Source: Clostridia bacterium (lineage in GTDB: Bacteria > Bacillota > Clostridia > Oscillospirales > Acutalibacteraceae). Taken from it: a stretch of DNA of 53,630 nucleotides. Below, one piece after another: positions 40,381-49,301 of the stretch. The DNA lies in the NCBI GenBank assembly GCA_017516965.1, contig JAFXAP010000011.1, positions 125,219-178,848 on the forward strand, given 5' to 3'. The translations under genes and the position numbers were made by a program. Under the pieces are notes generated by a model, which did no database searches, was not told the DNA's origin, and saw nothing but the letters and a program-made list of their open reading frames with translations. Every line of letters begins with the position of its first letter. Within the stretch, counting starts at the first letter, position 1.

Positions 40381-41070
40381 ATGCAAAATTTCAAGATGTC
40401 AAATGTTGAACGGCTAATTTTAAAGCGAAGGTTAGCCAGAAAAAAACGCACAAGAAATCTAATAATTTCGCTTTTGGCTATTGTTTTTGCTGTATTTTGC
40501 GTTATGGGCATTACAATTTATAAAAATAACGGTAGTTTTTTTGAGAAAAAACTAAATGTCAAAACAACTGTTGTTCCTGAATATGTTGATGTTCAACTAA
40601 TAAATTTAGGTTTTGCGCGTACTGGTGTTAAGCTTATAAAAATTAAAAATATAGTTATTCATTATGTTGGTAATCCCGGCAGTACAGCGCAAAACAACCG
40701 CGATTTTTTTAACAAACCCACAACAGAGGTTTCTTCACATTTTGTTGTTGGTTTAGATGGCGAAATAGTTCAGTGTCTGCCAATAGATGAAAAATCTAAT
40801 GCGAGTAACAACCGAAACATTGATACCATTTCTATTGAAGTTTGCCATCCCGACAGCAGCGGAAAATTTACCGACGCTACATACAATTCGCTGCTTAAAT
40901 TAACCGCTTGGCTTTGTGATAACTCAAATCTTAAATCAAAAGATGTTATAAGGCACTACGACATAACGGGAAAGGTTTGTCCTAAATATTTTGTAGATAA
41001 CGAATCAAAATGGCAAAAATTTTTAGAAGATGTAAATAGCGAAATTACAAAGATAAAAGCACCTGCCTGA
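40381..41070 (+). CDS. Membrane-anchored N-acetylmuramoyl-L-alanine amidase (Amidase_2)
   Basis: A 229-residue protein. A basic N-terminus (RLARKKRTR) precedes one membrane helix (27-46), which anchors the enzyme outside the membrane. The catalytic domain has the zinc ligands His94 (VIHYVG), His192 (IRHYDITGKVC) and Cys200, as in T7 lysozyme-like amidases. It cleaves the bond between N-acetylmuramic acid and L-alanine in peptidoglycan. It follows the kinase gene by eight bases with AGGTG, so it belongs to the two-component operon. Regulation of a wall hydrolase by the linked system is plausible. Confidence 0.88.
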   Translation: MQNFKMSNVERLILKRRLARKKRTRNLIISLLAIVFAVFCVMGITIYKNNGSFFEKKLNVKTTVVPEYVDVQLINLGFARTGVKLIKIKNIVIHYVGNPGSTAQNNRDFFNKPTTEVSSHFVVGLDGEIVQCLPIDEKSNASNNRNIDTISIEVCHPDSSGKFTDATYNSLLKLTAWLCDNSNLKSKDVIRHYDITGKVCPKYFVDNESKWQKFLEDVNSEITKIKAPA

Positions 41071-41087
41071 GTTGGCAAGTGCTTTTT
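41056..41087. terminator. Terminator between amidase and convergent ABC gene
   Basis: Stem AAAGCAC and TGCC against GGCA and GTGCTTT (41056-41067, 41074-41085) with one internal mismatch, six-base loop and T5 tail. Confidence 0.7.
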
Positions 41088-41091
41088 GGCT

Positions 41092-44000
41092 TTATTCACT
41101 TCTAAGCGCTTCAACAGGGTCTTTATTTGCTGCAATTCTTGACGGAAAAAGTCCCGCAACAAATGTAAGACCAATACTTAAGAAAACAAGTAAATAACCA
41201 TACCACGGCAATACTGCATTAAGCGAAGGTATTCCTGTTAAACTTTGCGCTATAAGACTAGCAGGTATGCATAATAAAACCGTGATAACAATTCCAACCA
41301 CACCGGCTAGGAAACCTACAATCATTGTTTCTGCATTAAAAACTCTGGAAATATCACGTTTAGATGCGCCGATTGCTCGTAAAATACCAATTTCTTTTGT
41401 TCGTTCAAGCACTGAAATGTATGTTATAATTCCAATCATTATAGAAGAAACAATAAGTGATATTGATACAAAACAAATCAATACTACCGAAATTGCGGTA
41501 ATTATGCTCGAAACTGATGACATCAGCATTGCGGCAACATCGGTATATTCAATTTTGTCTTCTTGCTTTTCGGCGGCTGTGTTGTAGTCACTTATCATTG
41601 TAGCAATATTGTCTTTCATCTCAAAGTTCACAGGATAAATATAGATGAAATCAGGGTCCTCTACCACAGAAACGCCAAGGGTGTCTAATACCTCTTCGTG
41701 AGTTTTATCTGATACCTTGTCAGGCATATGATTATCATAAAAATAAACAAAATCTTCTCTTGTTGCAGAGTTAAGATATGCATCAAAATCTTTTGCCACT
41801 TTTGCATTTTTATCAGCATTAGAACTTCTTGCGCCAAAATCAGTATACATTTTCGTTGCGCTTTCTGTAACAGCTATGTCAAAAGCCTTTTTAAATTCTT
41901 TAGCTGACATTGTCGATAAAATTGCAGTCGCATTTTTAACCGACATACCGGTTTTATCTTTCCAGTTTTGCGCAACGTAACCAATATTAATTTGCTGTTT
42001 TACAATTTCTTGCTGTGGGGCAGGTAGTTTTGATATATCTTTATACATTTCAGCAAAAATCATATTTTTAATTTGTGACAACTCATTATCAGACGGTTTT
42101 GAAGAAATTGTTTTTATTGTGTCGGCTGCATTTTCTGCAAACTGGTTTACAATCATTTCTTTTACAGTAGCTTCAAGAATATCAATCAGTTCTTCTTTTT
42201 TATAGCCGCTCAACATACTGTCAATCAACTCTTCGCTATAACCCAGCTCATTAGCATATTGATTTTTGATATCAGTAACAATTTCTTCTGCCGACTTATC
42301 TTTATAGTCTTTTAAAAGATTATCAACAGTTTCTTGAACAAAATCATCATTCGGTTTTGCAAGGATTTTTTCATATAATTTAGACTTTTCGTTATCGGTT
42401 AAATCTTTTACATAATCCTTAAATGCCTGTATTTTTTCTTGCTCGGTTAGTTCATTTTCTTCTAAAATTTCGAAAGGCAAACCTGAAAGCACATTATTTT
42501 GCAAATTATCTTTTTGCTGTTTAACAATATCTGCTTTATTTATCTGTTCCATATAGTACTGAGTAAGAGCTCTTGTATAGCATAGGGAACTGTTTAAAAA
42601 CGGTGCGGTAGCGTCCTTGCTTGGTTTAATAATACCTACAACGTTCATTGTCATACCTTTGTTAATAATCGAATTAAGCAACGCTTCGTTTTCAGATATA
42701 TCTACCCAAAGTTTTAATGATTCGTCATACTGATAATATTCTGTAGGCAGCACCATTTTTAGCGGAATCTTACAAATTTCATCGTAAGACCAGGATTTGC
42801 CCTCATATTTTTCCCAACCGTTGTCTTCTTTGCCCATCATAGCAGCCATTGTTGCATTTACCATTGTTTGTTGGTCAACCAAACCGAGAGAATGAAGTGT
42901 TACGTCAGAAATTTCATTATTTTCATTTAAAACTAATAATATTTCGTTCTTTTCTTTAGGCCATTTACCATAAATTAAATCATACTGCTCGGTAATCAAA
43001 TTGCTAACTTCACCTGTTTTAGGGTCTGTAATAAGCTCTTGCCAAACATTTACTCCACCTGTTTTTTCTACAACAGATGTAATGCCTGACATCATTGAAC
43101 TACCTTCCATAACATCGTTCATCAATGCGGCAAAATCAGCCTTTGCATATTTACCGTTTGGGTCGGTTGCATAAATGTTTAGATTAATGTTATAGCCGTA
43201 TTGAACGGCGTTTGAATATTCAGATAATTTTTCATTGTTGCTGTCTAAGTAAAGTTTAAAATCTTTAAGATTATTTCTGTTAACCTCTGCGTTAAGCATA
43301 GATTTCATCATTTTATACATTACGGGATTTCCATAAACAGCATCGCGGTTTGATTTGTCAACGCTTGCGTCGCCCTCACTATTTACACCAATCATATTCT
43401 CCATTAAAGAAGTCATATCGGTACTTTCTTTTTCAATTTGAATAGGGAAGGACGAAAGCGTATCCTCCTGAACACTGTCAATATAACATTGAACTCCGTT
43501 TGATATTGCCAAAATCATTGCAATACCTATGATTCCTATACTACCGGCAAATGAAGTTAATATGGTTCTGCCTTTTTTGGTAAGAAGATTTTTAAAACTT
43601 AATGTGAGAGCAGTAATAAAACTCATTGATGTTTTATTGGTGCTTTTTGCCGATGTTTCTTTAACACTTTCTGTATAAGGGTTAGAATCATTTGTGATTT
43701 TGCCGTCTAAAATTTTTATAATACGTGAAGAATATTTTTCTGCAACTTCAGGATTATGGGTAACCATTATAATTAGTCTGTCATTTGATATCTTTTTAAG
43801 TATTTCCATAACCTGAACGCTCGTTTCGGTATCAAGCGCTCCTGTTGGTTCGTCAGCAAGAATTATTTGAGGGTCGTTAACAAGCGCGCGAGCTATTGCC
43901 ACACGTTGCATTTGTCCACCCGACATTTCACTGGGTTTTTTATTTATCTGGTCGCCAAGTCCCACGTCTTCTAAAGCTTTTTTAGCGCGTTCATAACGCT

Positions 44001-44349
44001 CAGCTTTTGATACACCTGATAACGTGAGTGCTAATTCAACATTTTGCAAAACAGATTGATGGGGAATAAGATTATAACTTTGAAAAACAAAACCAATCGA
44101 ATGATTACGATAAACATCCCAATCAGCATCGTTGTATTCTTTAGTAGAACGACCCGAAATCATAAGGTCACCGCTTGTATAACGGTCAAGTCCGCCAATT
44201 ATATTAAGCAGCGTTGTTTTACCGCAACCTGATGGGCCTAAGATTGAAACAAATTCACTGTTTCTGAACTTTATACTAATTCCTTTAAGGGCTTTTACAC
44301 GATAATCGCCCATATTGTAATCTTTTGTTATATTTTTAAGTTCAAGCAC
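41092..44349 (-). CDS. Giant ABC transporter, fused ATPase and FtsX/MacB-type permease
   Basis: A 1085-residue fusion. The N-terminal LolD/MacB-like ATPase (1-225) has Walker A GPSGCGKTT, signature MSGGQMQR and Walker B IILADEPTGALD. After a linker comes one membrane helix (about 260-285). A very large extracytoplasmic domain of about 650 residues follows, rich in helices with repeated DN and KD patches. Three C-terminal membrane segments carry the FtsX pattern (YISVLERTKEIGILRAIGASKRDISRVF). The GTG start follows AAAGGAG by seven bases. Such mechanotransmission pumps act on lipoproteins, peptides or envelope hydrolases rather than importing. Convergent with the kinase-amidase operon. Confidence 0.88.
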   Translation of the reverse strand: MLELKNITKDYNMGDYRVKALKGISIKFRNSEFVSILGPSGCGKTTLLNIIGGLDRYTSGDLMISGRSTKEYNDADWDVYRNHSIGFVFQSYNLIPHQSVLQNVELALTLSGVSKAERYERAKKALEDVGLGDQINKKPSEMSGGQMQRVAIARALVNDPQIILADEPTGALDTETSVQVMEILKKISNDRLIIMVTHNPEVAEKYSSRIIKILDGKITNDSNPYTESVKETSAKSTNKTSMSFITALTLSFKNLLTKKGRTILTSFAGSIGIIGIAMILAISNGVQCYIDSVQEDTLSSFPIQIEKESTDMTSLMENMIGVNSEGDASVDKSNRDAVYGNPVMYKMMKSMLNAEVNRNNLKDFKLYLDSNNEKLSEYSNAVQYGYNINLNIYATDPNGKYAKADFAALMNDVMEGSSMMSGITSVVEKTGGVNVWQELITDPKTGEVSNLITEQYDLIYGKWPKEKNEILLVLNENNEISDVTLHSLGLVDQQTMVNATMAAMMGKEDNGWEKYEGKSWSYDEICKIPLKMVLPTEYYQYDESLKLWVDISENEALLNSIINKGMTMNVVGIIKPSKDATAPFLNSSLCYTRALTQYYMEQINKADIVKQQKDNLQNNVLSGLPFEILEENELTEQEKIQAFKDYVKDLTDNEKSKLYEKILAKPNDDFVQETVDNLLKDYKDKSAEEIVTDIKNQYANELGYSEELIDSMLSGYKKEELIDILEATVKEMIVNQFAENAADTIKTISSKPSDNELSQIKNMIFAEMYKDISKLPAPQQEIVKQQINIGYVAQNWKDKTGMSVKNATAILSTMSAKEFKKAFDIAVTESATKMYTDFGARSSNADKNAKVAKDFDAYLNSATREDFVYFYDNHMPDKVSDKTHEEVLDTLGVSVVEDPDFIYIYPVNFEMKDNIATMISDYNTAAEKQEDKIEYTDVAAMLMSSVSSIITAISVVLICFVSISLIVSSIMIGIITYISVLERTKEIGILRAIGASKRDISRVFNAETMIVGFLAGVVGIVITVLLCIPASLIAQSLTGIPSLNAVLPWYGYLLVFLSIGLTFVAGLFPSRIAANKDPVEALRSE

Positions 44350-44397
44350 AACAATTCTCCTTTGATGCTGCTTTTTACAATGTATTATACACTAATA

Positions 44398-44415
44398 TTT
44401 AACATATTTGTTAAA
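44398..44415. promoter_or_regulatory. Palindrome over the -35 region of the ABC gene
   Basis: Perfect seven-base arms TTTAACA and TGTTAAA separated by four bases. On the minus strand it covers TTAACA, the likely -35, with TATAAT at 44389-44384 (19-base spacer). It is a candidate regulator site. Confidence 0.5.
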
Positions 44416-44440
44416 AAATATAAAATTTTTTATAATATAT

Positions 44441-44469
44441 TTGAAAAAATGTTATTTTAGTGGTATAAT
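44441..44469 (+). promoter_or_regulatory. Promoter of the class A penicillin-binding protein gene
   Basis: TTGAAA at 44441-44446, 17-base spacer, TATAAT at 44464-44469. The -10 box is the exact centre of a 40-base inverted repeat (44447-44486). Confidence 0.75.
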
Positions 44470-44486
44470 ACACCAAAATAACATTT
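44447..44486. promoter_or_regulatory. Forty-base dyad centred on the penicillin-binding protein -10 box
   Basis: Perfect 12-base arms AAATGTTATTTT (44447-44458) and AAAATAACATTT (44475-44486). After one mismatch, GTG (44460-44462) pairs with CAC (44471-44473). The centre, at 44466.5, coincides with the centre of TATAAT. No T-run follows, so it is an operator candidate rather than a terminator. Confidence 0.6.
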
Positions 44487-44497
44487 GGAGGGATACT

Positions 44498-46987
44498 ATG
44501 GAAAAAGCATATAAGTATTTTTGCGTCTTTATGTCAGCAATTATTTTATTTTCATCGGTATGTATGGTTTTTTCATCTTCTTCCGAAAATAATGTTAAAG
44601 CCGATTTTCTTAATTGCAATGAAATAGTTAACAACATCAAAAACTATGAACTTAATATGACCTCAATTGTATACGCTAAAAACTCCAAAGGTGAGTGGGA
44701 AGAATATCAACGTATACACGGAACTGAAAATCGAATCTGGGTTGAAATTGAAAAAATTCCGCAGCAGCTTATTGATGCGTTTATATCAATTGAAGATCAA
44801 AGATTTTATAAACATGCCGGTATCGACTGGAAACGTACAACTGCTGCATTTGTAAACTATTTGCCATTTGTTAATTTATATTCTACCAATCAGGGTGGTT
44901 CTACAATAACTCAGCAGTTAATCAAAAACATAACAGGCGATAACGAGCAAGGCGCACTTAGAAAAATCCGCGAAATACCACGTGCATTTTTAATAGAAAA
45001 AATGCTTGATAAAACAACAATTTTAGAAGCGTACCTTAATACAATTTCTTTAGGCAACGGCATTTGCGGCGTTGAGGTTGCTGCCAACTACTATTTTAAT
45101 AAAAACGTTAATGATCTCACTTTGGCAGAATGCGCTTCTTTGGCGGCTATTACAAAAAATCCAAGCGCTTATAATCCATTAACTAAACCCGATGATAACA
45201 AAGAGAGACGAAATGACGTTCTCTATAAAATGTACGACCTAAAAAAAATTACCAAAGAGCAATACAACAATGCATTAAAGGAAAAGGTTGTCGTTGATAA
45301 AACACAGCAAATGGACTATGAAATACCGATTAATAATTATTTCATAGATGCGCTTATTGATGACGTTGTAAAAGACCTTAGTATTAAGTATAATTGCTCT
45401 ACAACTATGGCATCTACAATGCTGTATAACGGTGGTTATAAAATATACGCTACTGTTGATTCAAATGTTCAAGAGGCAATGGAATCTGTATATACAGACC
45501 AAAACACCTATTTCCCCCAAAAATATTCAAAAGATAAGTCAATTCACGTTCAATCAGCAATGACCATAATGGACTATAGCGGCAACATCAAGGGAATTGT
45601 TGGCGGTGCAGGTGAAAAAACCGTAAATCGCGGTCTTAATCGCGCTACCGACTCACCGCGTCAACCTGGTTCAACTATGAAACCGTTAGGTGTTTATGTT
45701 CAAGCTATTGAAAATGGCTACGCGCATTTTTCTTCTGACTATGAAGATAAACCTATGAAAAATTACCAAGACGGTAAACCCGGTCCTAAAGAATGGTATG
45801 GCGAGTATGAAGGTGTTATGACTGTTGCTGAGGCATTAGAGCGTTCTGCTAACACAATACCTTGTTGGATTTTACGCGACCAAATAGGAATAGAAAATTC
45901 TTTTGATTTTTTAACAAAAAAATTAAAATTCCAACACCTTAGTGATGAAGATAAAAATCTTTCTTCACTGGCTTTGGGTGGATGTTCATATGGTATTACA
46001 ACTACCGAATCGGCTGCGGCATATGCAATTTTTGGTAATGGGGGAGTTTATTACGAGCCCACAACATATACCCAGGTTTTAGATATGTATGACCAAAAAA
46101 TCTTGGAATCAAACACTGGTACTCAGGTCATTAAATCATCTACTGCAACCATTATGAACCGTTTGCTTCAAAATGTTGTCTACGGTCCGCAAGGAACAGG
46201 TGGTGGCATTGCTTGGTATAGCAATATGAGAGCCTATGCAAAAACGGGTACTTCTAGTGAATCTAAAGACTTATGGATGGTGGCAGGCACACCCTATTAT
46301 GTTGGTAGTGTGTGGTATGGTTTTGACCAACCGGAAAATATATATAATCAAGGCGCCGCTGCTCGCGTATGGCGGGATGTAATGAAAAAAGTTCACTCTG
46401 AGCTAGAGCACAAGGATTTTGAGTATTATGACGATATTACTACCGCTAAATATTGTATACACACCGGTAATATAGCTTTAAAAACTTGTGAAAGCCGATT
46501 AGGATATTATCTACCCGGTGAAAAGCCTGCTAAATGCACCGGCAAACATCCTGAAAACGATAAAGACAAAGATAAGGATGATATTAAAGAAGAAGCAGAT
46601 AAGGATAAAGACAAAGATAAAGATGATAAAACAGAAAAACCAACATCAAGTTTAGAGTCCTCTAACAATTCTTCTAAAAATGAATCTGAAGGAAATGAGA
46701 CAAAACCATCGGAAGATTCCTCGTCTGAGGTTTCTTCGTCAGAAAACACCACTTCCGATGAAGCAGACGAAAGTGAGTCTATAATTGTTGATTCTGTTGA
46801 GTCTGATGAAGAAGCAGAGAACTCAGATTCTTCTGAAGAAAGCGATAATGAATCCTCAGCAGTTGAATCTACTGATTCCGATGAACCCACTACCGACTCA
46901 AGCGAATCAGAATCGGACAATACTGATACCGAAGAATCAGATGCTACAGACTTATTGCCCGAAACTGAACCTGTAATTAATGATTAA
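44498..46987 (+). CDS. Class A penicillin-binding protein (PBP1A type)
   Basis: About 829 residues from the ATG at 44498, after GGAGGG; the frame upstream lies in the promoter. A signal-anchor (about 8-28) precedes the glycosyltransferase domain with EDQRFYKHAGIDW and GGSTITQQL. The transpeptidase domain carries Ser392 in PGSTMKP, SAN at 450-452 and KTGTS at 582-586, a complete active site. The last 150 or so residues are a disordered tail, first DKDKDKDD-like and then rich in Ser, Glu and Asp. It polymerises and cross-links peptidoglycan. It is a single-gene unit with its own promoter, dyad and terminator. Confidence 0.94.
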   Translation: MEKAYKYFCVFMSAIILFSSVCMVFSSSSENNVKADFLNCNEIVNNIKNYELNMTSIVYAKNSKGEWEEYQRIHGTENRIWVEIEKIPQQLIDAFISIEDQRFYKHAGIDWKRTTAAFVNYLPFVNLYSTNQGGSTITQQLIKNITGDNEQGALRKIREIPRAFLIEKMLDKTTILEAYLNTISLGNGICGVEVAANYYFNKNVNDLTLAECASLAAITKNPSAYNPLTKPDDNKERRNDVLYKMYDLKKITKEQYNNALKEKVVVDKTQQMDYEIPINNYFIDALIDDVVKDLSIKYNCSTTMASTMLYNGGYKIYATVDSNVQEAMESVYTDQNTYFPQKYSKDKSIHVQSAMTIMDYSGNIKGIVGGAGEKTVNRGLNRATDSPRQPGSTMKPLGVYVQAIENGYAHFSSDYEDKPMKNYQDGKPGPKEWYGEYEGVMTVAEALERSANTIPCWILRDQIGIENSFDFLTKKLKFQHLSDEDKNLSSLALGGCSYGITTTESAAAYAIFGNGGVYYEPTTYTQVLDMYDQKILESNTGTQVIKSSTATIMNRLLQNVVYGPQGTGGGIAWYSNMRAYAKTGTSSESKDLWMVAGTPYYVGSVWYGFDQPENIYNQGAAARVWRDVMKKVHSELEHKDFEYYDDITTAKYCIHTGNIALKTCESRLGYYLPGEKPAKCTGKHPENDKDKDKDDIKEEADKDKDKDKDDKTEKPTSSLESSNNSSKNESEGNETKPSEDSSSEVSSSENTTSDEADESESIIVDSVESDEEAENSDSSEESDNESSAVESTDSDEPTTDSSESESDNTDTEESDATDLLPETEPVIND

Positions 46988-47009
46988 AATTTAATATTTT
47001 TATCACTAT

Positions 47010-47049
47010 AACGAGATCTTTACTTTATGTGAAAATCTCGTTATTTTTT
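47010..47049 (+). terminator. Terminator of the penicillin-binding protein gene
   Basis: Stem AACGAGAT/ATCTCGTT (47010-47017, 47035-47042) with a 17-base loop and T7. Confidence 0.75.
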
Positions 47050-47061
47050 TCAAAAAATATA

Positions 47062-47090
47062 TTGCTCTATAAAATATATTATGATATAAT
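47062..47090 (+). promoter_or_regulatory. Promoter of the ruvC-truA operon
   Basis: TTGCTC at 47062-47067, 17-base spacer, TATAAT at 47085-47090. No LexA-type box (GAACNNNNGTTC-like) was seen near it. Confidence 0.65.
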
Positions 47091-47141
47091 ACTATAGATA
47101 TTGGGTCATTATATACTTTTTTGTTTCAAGGGGTGAATTTT

Positions 47142-47642
47142 GTGCGTATTTTAGGTATCGATCCGGGCTATGCAACAATTGGTTACGGTATCGTTGAATA
47201 TGATAATTTTCACTTTAAAACAGTTGCATACGGCGCAGTAACAACAACACCTGACAAGGCGTTTTGTGATAGACTCTGCGACATATATGATGACATTACT
47301 ACCCTTGTTAAAAAATATAAACCCGATTGCTTATCTATTGAAAAGCTTTACTTTAACACTAATACAACAACTGCAATTGATGTAGCGCAAGCCCGCGGTG
47401 TAATATTATTGGCCGCAAGAAAAGAAGGTATTGATGTTTTTGAATACACACCACTTCAGGTTAAACAGTCAATCACCGGGTATGGTAGGGCAGAAAAGCA
47501 TCAGGTAATGGAAATGGTTAAAAACCTGCTTTTATTAAATTCTGTTCCTAAACCGGATGATACTGCCGATGCTTTGGCACTGGCTATTTGTCACGGTCAT
47601 TGTTCCGGTAGTATTTATAGCAAATTTAAAGGAGTTAAATAA
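47142..47642 (+). CDS. ruvC: Holliday junction resolvase RuvC
   Basis: A 166-residue endonuclease from a GTG at 47142, seven bases after AAGGGGTG. RILGIDPGYATIGYG contains the first catalytic aspartate (Asp7); SIEKLYF and the C-terminal KPDDTADALALAICH supply the other acidic residues. It cuts Holliday junctions opened by RuvAB. Its stop is followed at once by the ruvA start. Confidence 0.95.
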   Translation: MRILGIDPGYATIGYGIVEYDNFHFKTVAYGAVTTTPDKAFCDRLCDIYDDITTLVKKYKPDCLSIEKLYFNTNTTTAIDVAQARGVILLAARKEGIDVFEYTPLQVKQSITGYGRAEKHQVMEMVKNLLLLNSVPKPDDTADALALAICHGHCSGSIYSKFKGVK

Positions 47643-48248
47643 ATGATTGCTACTTTAAACGGGAAATTAATTATAAAAGAATTAAATTATGTTGTTGTTG
47701 AATGTGGTGGTGTTGGTCTTAAATGCTACGTAACACAAAACACCCATGCAACTGTCGGCAACATTGGCGATATTGTGTTTTTATATACACATCTATCTGT
47801 TAGAGAAGATGCTCTCGACTTATATGGTTTTTCAACATCGCAAGAACTAGATGTATTTAAGCTTATCACTTCAGTAAGTGGCGTTGGTTCTAAAATCGGT
47901 CTTGCAATTCTTTCTGAATTTACACCAGATAAAATTATGCTGTCTATTGCAAGCGGCGATGCAAAATCACTTACTGCAGCGTCTGGTGTAGGTATTAAAC
48001 TTGCCCAGCGCATCGTATTAGAACTTAAAGACAAGGTTGGAAGCATCTCAGCAGGGGAGCTAAATTTTGATGTTAAAGCCGTGGGCAACGCTACTGCAAA
48101 CTCATCATCAAAAGAGGCGATAGAAGCTCTTGTTTCACTTGGTTATTCACAAAGTGAAGCCTCTTTGGCCGTGGGTCGACTCGATCAAACTCTTAATACA
48201 AACGAACTTATTAAGCAGGCGCTTAAATCACTTGCAAGGGGGTTATAA
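47643..48248 (+). CDS. ruvA: Holliday junction DNA helicase subunit RuvA
   Basis: A 201-residue protein of usual length. The N-terminal OB fold (MIATLNGKLI, YTHLSVREDALDLYGF) is followed by the helix-hairpin-helix pair (SVSGVGSKIGLAIL, AASGVGIKLAQRIVLELKDK) and a C-terminal domain (EALVSLGYSQSEA) that contacts RuvB. It starts directly after ruvC and precedes ruvB by three bases. Confidence 0.96.
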   Translation: MIATLNGKLIIKELNYVVVECGGVGLKCYVTQNTHATVGNIGDIVFLYTHLSVREDALDLYGFSTSQELDVFKLITSVSGVGSKIGLAILSEFTPDKIMLSIASGDAKSLTAASGVGIKLAQRIVLELKDKVGSISAGELNFDVKAVGNATANSSSKEAIEALVSLGYSQSEASLAVGRLDQTLNTNELIKQALKSLARGL

Positions 48249-48251
48249 TTT

Positions 48252-49289
48252 ATGATTGAGCAAGAAATGGATTTTGAAAATCGAATTGTTTCACCTGAAT
48301 ATACTGTAAATGATGATGATACCGAACTTTCACTGCGCCCCAAAACTCTTGATGACTATATCGGTCAAGACAAGGCAAAAGATAATCTAAGCATATATAT
48401 AAAAGCTGCGCTTCAAAGAAAAGAGTCTCTTGACCATGTTTTGCTTTACGGACCTCCAGGGCTTGGTAAAACCACATTATCAGGCATCATCGCTCGCGAG
48501 ATGGGGGTAAATTTGCGCGTAACATCCGGTCCTGCCATAGAAAAGCAAGGGGATTTAGTTGCAATTTTAACCTCTCTTAACGAAGGCGATGTTTTATTTA
48601 TTGACGAAATTCATCGTCTGTCACGAAATGTTGAGGAAATCCTATATCCCGCTATGGAAGATTTCTCACTTGACATTATCTTAGGAAAAGGTCCTTCTGC
48701 GCGTTCAATAAGACTTGATGTACCGCACTTTACACTTGTTGGCGCCACAACACGTTCAGGTCAGCTTACAGCACCGCTTCGCGATCGTTTTGGTGTGTTA
48801 TTACGTTTAGAACTATATACCCCTGAGCAATTAGCACAGATTGTAAAACGTTCAGCAGGAATATTAGGTATTCCTATCGATAACGATGGCGCATTAGAAA
48901 TTGCTTCACGCTCAAGAGGTACGCCTCGTATAGCAAATAGATTGCTTAAACGTGTTCGCGATATAGCCGAAATTGAATTTGATGGTTCTATAGATGTGAA
49001 TGTTGCTCAAAGCGCGCTTTCAAGATTTGAAATTGATGAATTAGGTCTTGATGATTTCGACCGAAAAATGCTCTCCACCATCATTAATCATTATGGTGGA
49101 GGACCAGTCGGTCTTGACACATTAGCCGCTGCTGTAGGTGAAGAAGCGATAACTATCGAAGACGTGTACGAACCATACCTTATGCAAATAGGATTTTTAA
49201 CCCGTACACCTCGCGGAAGATGTGTTACACAAATGGCATATGAACATCTGGGAATTAAAAATAATACGACACAACAATCACTTTTATAA
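48252..49289 (+). CDS. ruvB: Holliday junction DNA helicase motor RuvB
   Basis: A 345-residue AAA+ ATPase. [19 protein letters not shown] precedes Walker [11 protein letters not shown]. Walker B is LFIDEIHRL, sensor 1 lies in [18 protein letters not shown], and the winged helix ([17 protein letters not shown]) ends the protein. It drives branch migration with RuvA. The ATG overlaps an AGGGGG site at the end of ruvA. Confidence 0.97.
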   Translation: MIEQEMDFENRIVSPEYTVNDDDTELSLRPKTLDDYIGQDKAKDNLSIYIKAALQRKESLDHVLLYGPPGLGKTTLSGIIAREMGVNLRVTSGPAIEKQGDLVAILTSLNEGDVLFIDEIHRLSRNVEEILYPAMEDFSLDIILGKGPSARSIRLDVPHFTLVGATTRSGQLTAPLRDRFGVLLRLELYTPEQLAQIVKRSAGILGIPIDNDGALEIASRSRGTPRIANRLLKRVRDIAEIEFDGSIDVNVAQSALSRFEIDELGLDDFDRKMLSTIINHYGGGPVGLDTLAAAVGEEAITIEDVYEPYLMQIGFLTRTPRGRCVTQMAYEHLGIKNNTTQQSLL

Positions 49290-49301
49290 AAGGATTTTTT
49301 A

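Noticed and set aside
46507-46920. Minus-strand Ser/Glu-rich frame under the penicillin-binding protein tail
   Set aside because: Shadow of the acidic tail; no start signals.
47091-47141. LexA/SOS box upstream of ruvC
   Set aside because: No GAAC...GTTC-type palindrome was found between the promoter and the start.
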